The position numbers and the translations under genes were made by a program. DNA of 64,000 nt from Membranipora membranacea (lineage: Eukaryota; Bryozoa; Gymnolaemata; Cheilostomatida; Membraniporidae), in assembly GCA_914767715.1 (NCBI GenBank), contig OU612065.1:29576001-29640000 (forward strand). The letters run 5' to 3'. Every line of letters starts with the position of its first letter. Within the stretch, counting starts at the first letter, position 1. Positions 59,051 to 64,000 of the stretch are shown in pieces. The notes beneath the pieces are model-generated. The model made no database searches and was not told the DNA's origin. It saw only the letters and a list, made by a program, of their open reading frames with translations.

Positions 59051-61825
59051 TCACTGAGTAAGTTTAGTCACAAATCCTGCTATGATATCCTCTTCTTGTA
59101 ACCCGACGAAACTATCAACACTGAGTCCATCCTTGAACGCAAAAACTGCAGGTACTCCCTGAACCTATAAGGTAGAACAGAAAAGATTTTATTGAAACTC
59201 TCGCAGAAACCATGGGGTTTATAATGGAGTAGTTGTTAAATTAAAGAATTTGAGCCTTGGGAGGGTTATGCGAGGTAATCTGATCCAATATATGGATTCC
59301 TCATGTCTCTTTACATCTATAGGTCCAAGTTCCTAATCTCTGTGACCATCATGTGAGGAATGATGACCTGAAATAGAAGTGCTCACTTTATTTGTTAGAA
59401 AACTTTTTATTTGGGAATCCCTCCTACAGAATTACTATTGTCGGAAGTAACATTAACACTGTTGCTATGTTACAAACTGAAAACTGGTTGTTCTCTGTTG
59501 GTGTTTTCTTCCCATGAAATACATGTAGTGTCTTGGAACACTCCATTATCACTATTTGCCCTTATTGACAGAAAAGGCACAACTTCTATTTGCATCACTA
59601 TGTGTCGTTCAATCGATTGATTGGTTCAATTACTTGGTCCCATTCCCACTAGAGTTGCAATCTGTGTAGCCTGTCTTGACAAGCTTTATTCGGTGGGTTC
59701 CCCTCCTGCAAACAAAGCTTGTCAAGACAGGCTACAATCTGTGATGATTCAATGCTCACGTTGTCCACAGTATGTGGAGTTGGATTATGTTATTTCATGG
59801 CTAGCTGTTCAGACACTCTTGACGATCGATTTGTAAATATATGTTTGGAATCTAAACAGTTTAAATGAATGTTTACAACTTACCCTGTACTTCACGGCAA
59901 GGTCTTGAAAGTTATCTACATCAACTTTGGCCAGATTTACAGGAGTCTCATGCTCACTTAGCACCTTCTCAAGTCTTGGTGTGAGTAGCCTACAGGGTCC
60001 ACACCATCTAGAAATCAGAAGAAAGTGACAATTAGTAGATAAATCATTTCAAAGAGTTTCATTGTGGTTTCATAGGAAAACAGACGTTGACGGCTTGAGA
60101 AAATCAGCAAATAATTAATATGGTTAGCTAGTTTCTGCAAATAGGGAGATTTTTTCTGTAACTACCAGTGTGATGGGTACATGATTACGTTTAAAATTAA
60201 CTCCAATGGTATCATATCTTAGTCCAAATGTACCCTAAAATGACTATATGACTTCGATACCTTGCATCCAAGTATGACATATTATTATATTATGTAGAGC
60301 CGGGCAATATTGTAATTATTTGCACAAGGAGATGGAAAAAACTTTGGAAGTCCGAAGTCTGCACTTACGTTGCATGAAAGTCGACAAGAACAGGTTCTTT
60401 ACTGTTGATCACTACCTCTTTGAATTGGTTCATATCTTGTATGTTGATGATCTCAAACTTAGCACCTTGACTTGCCTTATCTAATCTAGCTCGGCTTGTG
60501 TGGAAGTTGCTCAGTTGTAGGGAGTTTGTTGGATTGGATAATGTCATTTGAGCAGGTTGCGTAGATTGCCATGATATACTAAGTGCAGGATATGCTGTCT
60601 TTGCAGATTTGGATAAATTTGATCTCAAACTTAAAAAGCATGTCGATATAGATCTCCTAGCAGCCTGTAAAATCAAAGGGAAATAGCTCTTAGTTGGTTC
60701 GTTCAGTCAGTGAGAAAAGAAAATCTTGCATTAGATCAACTATGTATGCATGCACCATGGGCCCCTGGGACTTACATGTCTTTACTTCGCCAATATCCAG
60801 CATTAACCACCCAAAAAACACAAAACAGGGTTAGACACACAAAAAAAAATTTTACAACCTTTTTAGTGCAATAAAAAAAAAGTACAATAATCATGTGGGG
60901 ATGTCAGTTCTCATGCAGCCATTTCAGCCTATTCAGGTTATTGTTAACATGGATTTTCTCTGGTCAATAAAATCAGCTCTGTTTGTGCCAGAACCTTCAA
61001 ACCTGAAGCAAATGAAAGAGGAAGGAGGGCTGAGTTAGTGGGAGAGAGTTCAAGGTAGGTTGTAAAAAATATTTTGGTGTGTCTTACCCTCCTTGGTGTT
61101 TTTTTTGGTGGTTGATACTGGACATTGGCAAAGTAAAGACATGTAAGTCCCAGGGGCCCATGGTATGCACACAGTTAGTAGGCCTAGTGAATGCTGGCAA
61201 TGTTCATATAAAGCAGATCACACATAAATACATAATTGTGCAATTATTGCTGTCCTGGTTGAGGGATGATGATTGAGTGCGCATCAAAAGACCTAAACTC
61301 CCAACCGATTGGTATAGCATGTTCCTTTACTAACTAGGTTTGCAAGTATGTAATCTACTTAATTAATGGGCCTATATATGTCCTGTTTGGGGTTGAAACT
61401 GGATATAGATAGCCAGTTCAATACAATCTTACAATACAACGAGCCCATGGCAAAGGTCCCTTGCCCCATGGGGAGGCATGGGCCATTGACTGAACCAGGG
61501 AGAATTCTCTCTGATAGAACTAGCAGAAGACAAGAGATGATCATTCATATCATCATCATGATGAATTGAATAATTGATCATCATAATGATGATGATCAAC
61601 AGAACATGGAAACCTATCACTGTAAGTGTATTAACATTATTTCATCTAAATTAAATTAAAGCTAGAAACAAATACTCTGTCTCATGGTCTGTGAGATAGC
61701 AGTGCTTGGAACAGTACAGAAGACTTGCAAGCATTTATTTAGTTTAAGTCACAGGTCTACTCCAAAATCCCAGGTTTTGGAGTAGACCTGTGGTTTTAGT
61801 GCAAAAAGTCACTCACCATATTCAT
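59051..61825 (-). CDS. TXN2: Mitochondrial thioredoxin (thioredoxin-2)
   Basis: Minus-strand exons 60369-60664, 59884-60007 and 59051-59164 are firm. A tiny first coding exon at 61817-61825 (Met-Asn-Met, donor GTGAGT) is inferred because the 60664 end is a splice acceptor, the phase fits and no other Met is available. Together they give 180 residues. The N-terminal region (ARRSISTCFLSLRSNLSKSA) is rich in Arg and Ser with no acids, as in a mitochondrial presequence. The thioredoxin fold follows with VLVDFHAT, then the redox site WCGPC at about residues 103-107 (split from the His-Ala-Thr by an intron), KVDVDN, the cis-Pro loop GVPAVFAF and C-terminal helix. It reduces disulfides in the matrix with thioredoxin reductase and supplies peroxiredoxin 3. 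A foldback element of 409 bp sits in intron 1 and a 68-bp one in the last intron. Confidence 0.87.
59667..59734. mobile_element. Mutator-like foldback MITE, copy 4
   Basis: tagcctgtcttgacaagctt and aagcttgtcaagacaggcta are exact inverted repeats 28 bases apart (68 bp in all). They are flanked by caatctgtg at 59658-59666 and 59735-59743, an exact 9-bp duplication. This is the cleanest and probably youngest copy. It lies in the last intron of the thioredoxin gene. Confidence 0.9.
60755..61163. mobile_element. 409-bp foldback element in thioredoxin intron 1
   Basis: ccatgggcccctgggactta and taagtcccaggggcccatgg are the ends, and the match continues for about 80 bases (catgtctttact, ccaatatccag, aaccacc). 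The flanks tatgca occur on both sides. The interior is not coding. Confidence 0.8.
61750..61792. repeat. 18-bp perfect hairpin upstream of the thioredoxin start exon
   Basis: cacaggtctactccaaaa (61750-61767) and ttttggagtagacctgtg (61775-61792) pair exactly around a 7-base loop. It lies in intron 1 about 25 bases after the proposed first donor, so it would be in the pre-mRNA. Confidence 0.7.
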
Positions 61826-62421
61826 GATTTCATATGAAGGTGTTGACCTTGACATAGACTATCTTCCTCCACCAAATTGATGATGTCACTGGAAAATGTG
61901 TGTTTATGAACCAATCAGATTCATAGACTGTTAGCAACAAAATTGACACCATAGCAACAGGTACACAAGTGAGTGCAGGTACCCTGGTTTGATGATGGGT
62001 GCATGAATGAAGGTGAGTGCAATGATAATTATTGATTGTGGTGCATCCTAAATTATGACAATAGGCACATATGAGGTCATTAATTAACAATGACCCTGAT
62101 GTCTTTCAATATCAATTTGTGCTCTAGAATTGACTGCATTCAAATACCCATATCATTCCTTGTCTCTGTAAATTAAAATTAAAGTTCATTTGAAAACTCA
62201 CAGATTACCAGCTGAAACATGCAAGATTAGATAGTCATGCAGTTTCCTCAGAGTCAATGCATTGCAGCCAGAATATGTAAACATATAATACAAGTTTTAT
62301 CACACATATACATGATATTGATATGACTAAACCTGAGAACTATAGGTGCATTTTCAAAAATGATCAAGCATACTTTTAACTTAGTTAATTTTTAGGTAGA
62401 CGTAATAAACCACCTACAGCA
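61826..62421. promoter_or_regulatory. Divergent promoter region, thioredoxin and coiled-coil gene
   Basis: About 600 bases separate the proposed thioredoxin start (-) from the start of the next gene (+). Both promoters should be here. No TATA box or other named element was identified. Confidence 0.4.
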
Positions 62422-63983
62422 ATGGCAGAGACTCCGATGACAATAGATGAGGGGAAGGAAGCATGGAGAGCATACGTTGTGGAGAGGTCCAAAGCGCTCC
62501 CTAAAAATTCCCTGTTTGGAACTTCGCTTGAAAATGCTGACAGGAATGCAGCAAACTTGATCAATGTGAGAGACCATGAGAGTAATGAGCTAACAGCCAG
62601 GCAGCAGAAAGCCAACCACTATAACCACAGGCTGCCATCAAGGCTTGAAAATAGAAGTGGTGAGAATCTTACTTATTTTTTCAAAAAATTCATAATCTGA
62701 CATTGTTGTGTGCCACAGAGGCTTACATCAGTGGGGATCATATTCCCTCATTTTTAGAAACTGTAGCAGTGTACTGTGTCCTACAAAATTGTGTTTCAGA
62801 TAACAATAACATTTTACCACATTAAAAATATTGATATTAATTTAATTAAACACATGAATTATAATAACAAACCAATTGTCTTCACTACAGATTTGACAAT
62901 TTTTTCAGAGTAACAAATTAGTTCTATTGAATCCCTTGAACTCCTAAAATAAGATGAATCTATCTTTCTATGGGAGGAAGGTTTTCCAAGTAGCAAAATT
63001 AAATTTATTGAATTTATTTTCAGCAAAAACAAAGTTGGAAGAGGTGACTAAGGAGATTGCAAAAGAGAAAAATGAGCTGTCAGAGCGACAGGTGGCTCTG
63101 CAGACTATGGAGGATAGAACCAAGTACTTCCAGTCCATGCCAGCTTCACTTCAGAAAAAAGAGCAAGTGAAGAAGAAAATGCTTCTGGCCAATCCTGGAA
63201 TGGATTTAGAGTTGACCAAAAAAATGAACAATGTAGGCTACGCTGAAAAGAGTGCCTACAACAAGGACAAACATAGGCAAAGACCACCAGTACATAAGTA
63301 CGCAGTAATAGGTGACCCTTTAGAGTATGGAATGGACTTTTCTCTACATCAAACAGAGACTCATGAAAAGTATAACGGGGTAGTACCAGATATTGACATA
63401 CCGAGACACTATCGTAGCCTGAGAAAGCATAAATCTGCACCTGTTCCTGTGGTTAAGAAGGGAGGTATACCTGCCAACATTCGCGCCATGTATGGCTCAC
63501 AAATAGTAGATCAGCTTTTCTCAGATCACAAAGCAGTAGATAGAGTAAAAGAGCAGATGTCACAGGACCAAATCAAAAGACTCAGGAGGCATGAAAAGGT
63601 AAGGCTCCTGTTTGATGAGTATTTGCTAATGAGATTTCCATACTTTTTGAACGAGAAGGAATTGAAATCAAAGCTTCATCAACTAAAAGTCTGTTACGTA
63701 ATGTGTACAAGTTTATGGTCTGGTGTATGATATTTATATTATTATGTATCCTATGTTTCCAATGAGTAAACTTTATGTATTTTCCCGCACTAGATGGAGT
63801 TACCCCCAATTGAGGATGTAACCCCAAGAAACTATGGGGATTTGAGTCACGCCCTGCGTCAGGATAAGTTTGGAGGCTACACTTTCCACAATCCAACTTT
63901 AATGAAGGAGTCTCACACCCAGGAGGTGTATGACAGGCGGTACAAGGATCCCGACGAGTTTAGACATCACTGGGATGAATACG
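62422..63983 (+). CDS. Unrecognised coiled-coil protein, 5' part only
   Basis: Three exons, 62422-62659 (ends phase 1), 63024-63598 (ends phase 0) and 63794-63983 (ends phase 1 at a GTAAGT donor), give 334 residues before the window ends. The start acaATGG has good context. After a short leader (MAETPMTIDEGKEAWRAY) comes a helical, charged stretch beginning about residue 80 (KLEEVTKEIAKEKNELSERQ), likely a coiled coil. It is followed by aromatic and basic segments (DPLEYGMDFSLHQTETHEKY; IPRHYRSLRKHKSAP; NYGDLSHALRQDKFGGYTFH; YKDPDEFRHHWDEYG). I do not recognise the family. Short conserved Tyr/His/Pro-rich blocks of this kind occur in proteins of cilia and sperm tails, but that is only a guess. 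The splice phases and conserved-looking blocks make the gene itself credible. Confidence 0.75.
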
Positions 63984-64000
63984 GTAAGTGGGGAAAATTA

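Noticed and set aside
60665-60676. Thioredoxin start within the presequence exon
   Set aside because: There is no ATG in frame; the open frame begins at a TTG inside an intron, and a ttttacag acceptor precedes the first real codon.

Overview
The window reads as nuclear DNA of an AT-rich invertebrate animal. Genes are split by GT-AG introns, replication-type histone genes end in the metazoan 3' stem-loop, and non-coding DNA is full of small non-autonomous DNA transposons and tRNA-like SINEs. The gene set (visinin/recoverin-type calcium sensors, an STMND1-like stathmin, syntaxin-7/12, CNNM, mitochondrial thioredoxin) and the histone sequences fit a marine bilaterian, possibly a hemichordate or another invertebrate deuterostome. 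I cannot fix the phylum from sequence alone.

Layout. (1) 2.8-14.6 kb: two tandem + strand neuronal-calcium-sensor genes sharing an intron position; the first lacks a visible N-terminal exon. (2) 16.8-18.3 kb: a three-exon + strand stathmin-domain gene with an MGC lipidation-type N-terminus. (3) 19.7-47.2 kb: two - strand nine-exon syntaxin-7/12 paralogues with matching intron positions. Between them lies a core-histone quartet (H3-, H4+, H2A-, H2B+) as two divergent pairs, with no H1. The second syntaxin gene is swollen to about 14 kb by repeats. (4) 48.4-57.1 kb: a six-exon + strand CNNM membrane protein. (5) 59.1-61.8 kb: a four-exon - strand mitochondrial thioredoxin. (6) 62.4 kb to the edge: the start of a + strand coiled-coil gene I do not recognise.

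All multi-exon models were built by hand from splice sites, frame continuity and family similarity, so exon ends should be accurate to a few bases where phase agrees. UTRs and most promoters are not defined. The genes are ordinary animal genes and apart from the paralogue pairs and the histone quartet they do not form a functional unit.

The most unusual content is in the repeats: a foldback family with 9-bp target duplications at four of four loci; a 34-bp near-perfect palindrome family; hAT-like elements stacked head to tail on one reused 8-bp target (ctctagat) inside two copies of a larger repeat; and several other foldback elements. A single Ala-to-Ser change in the otherwise canonical histone H3 is also worth checking.
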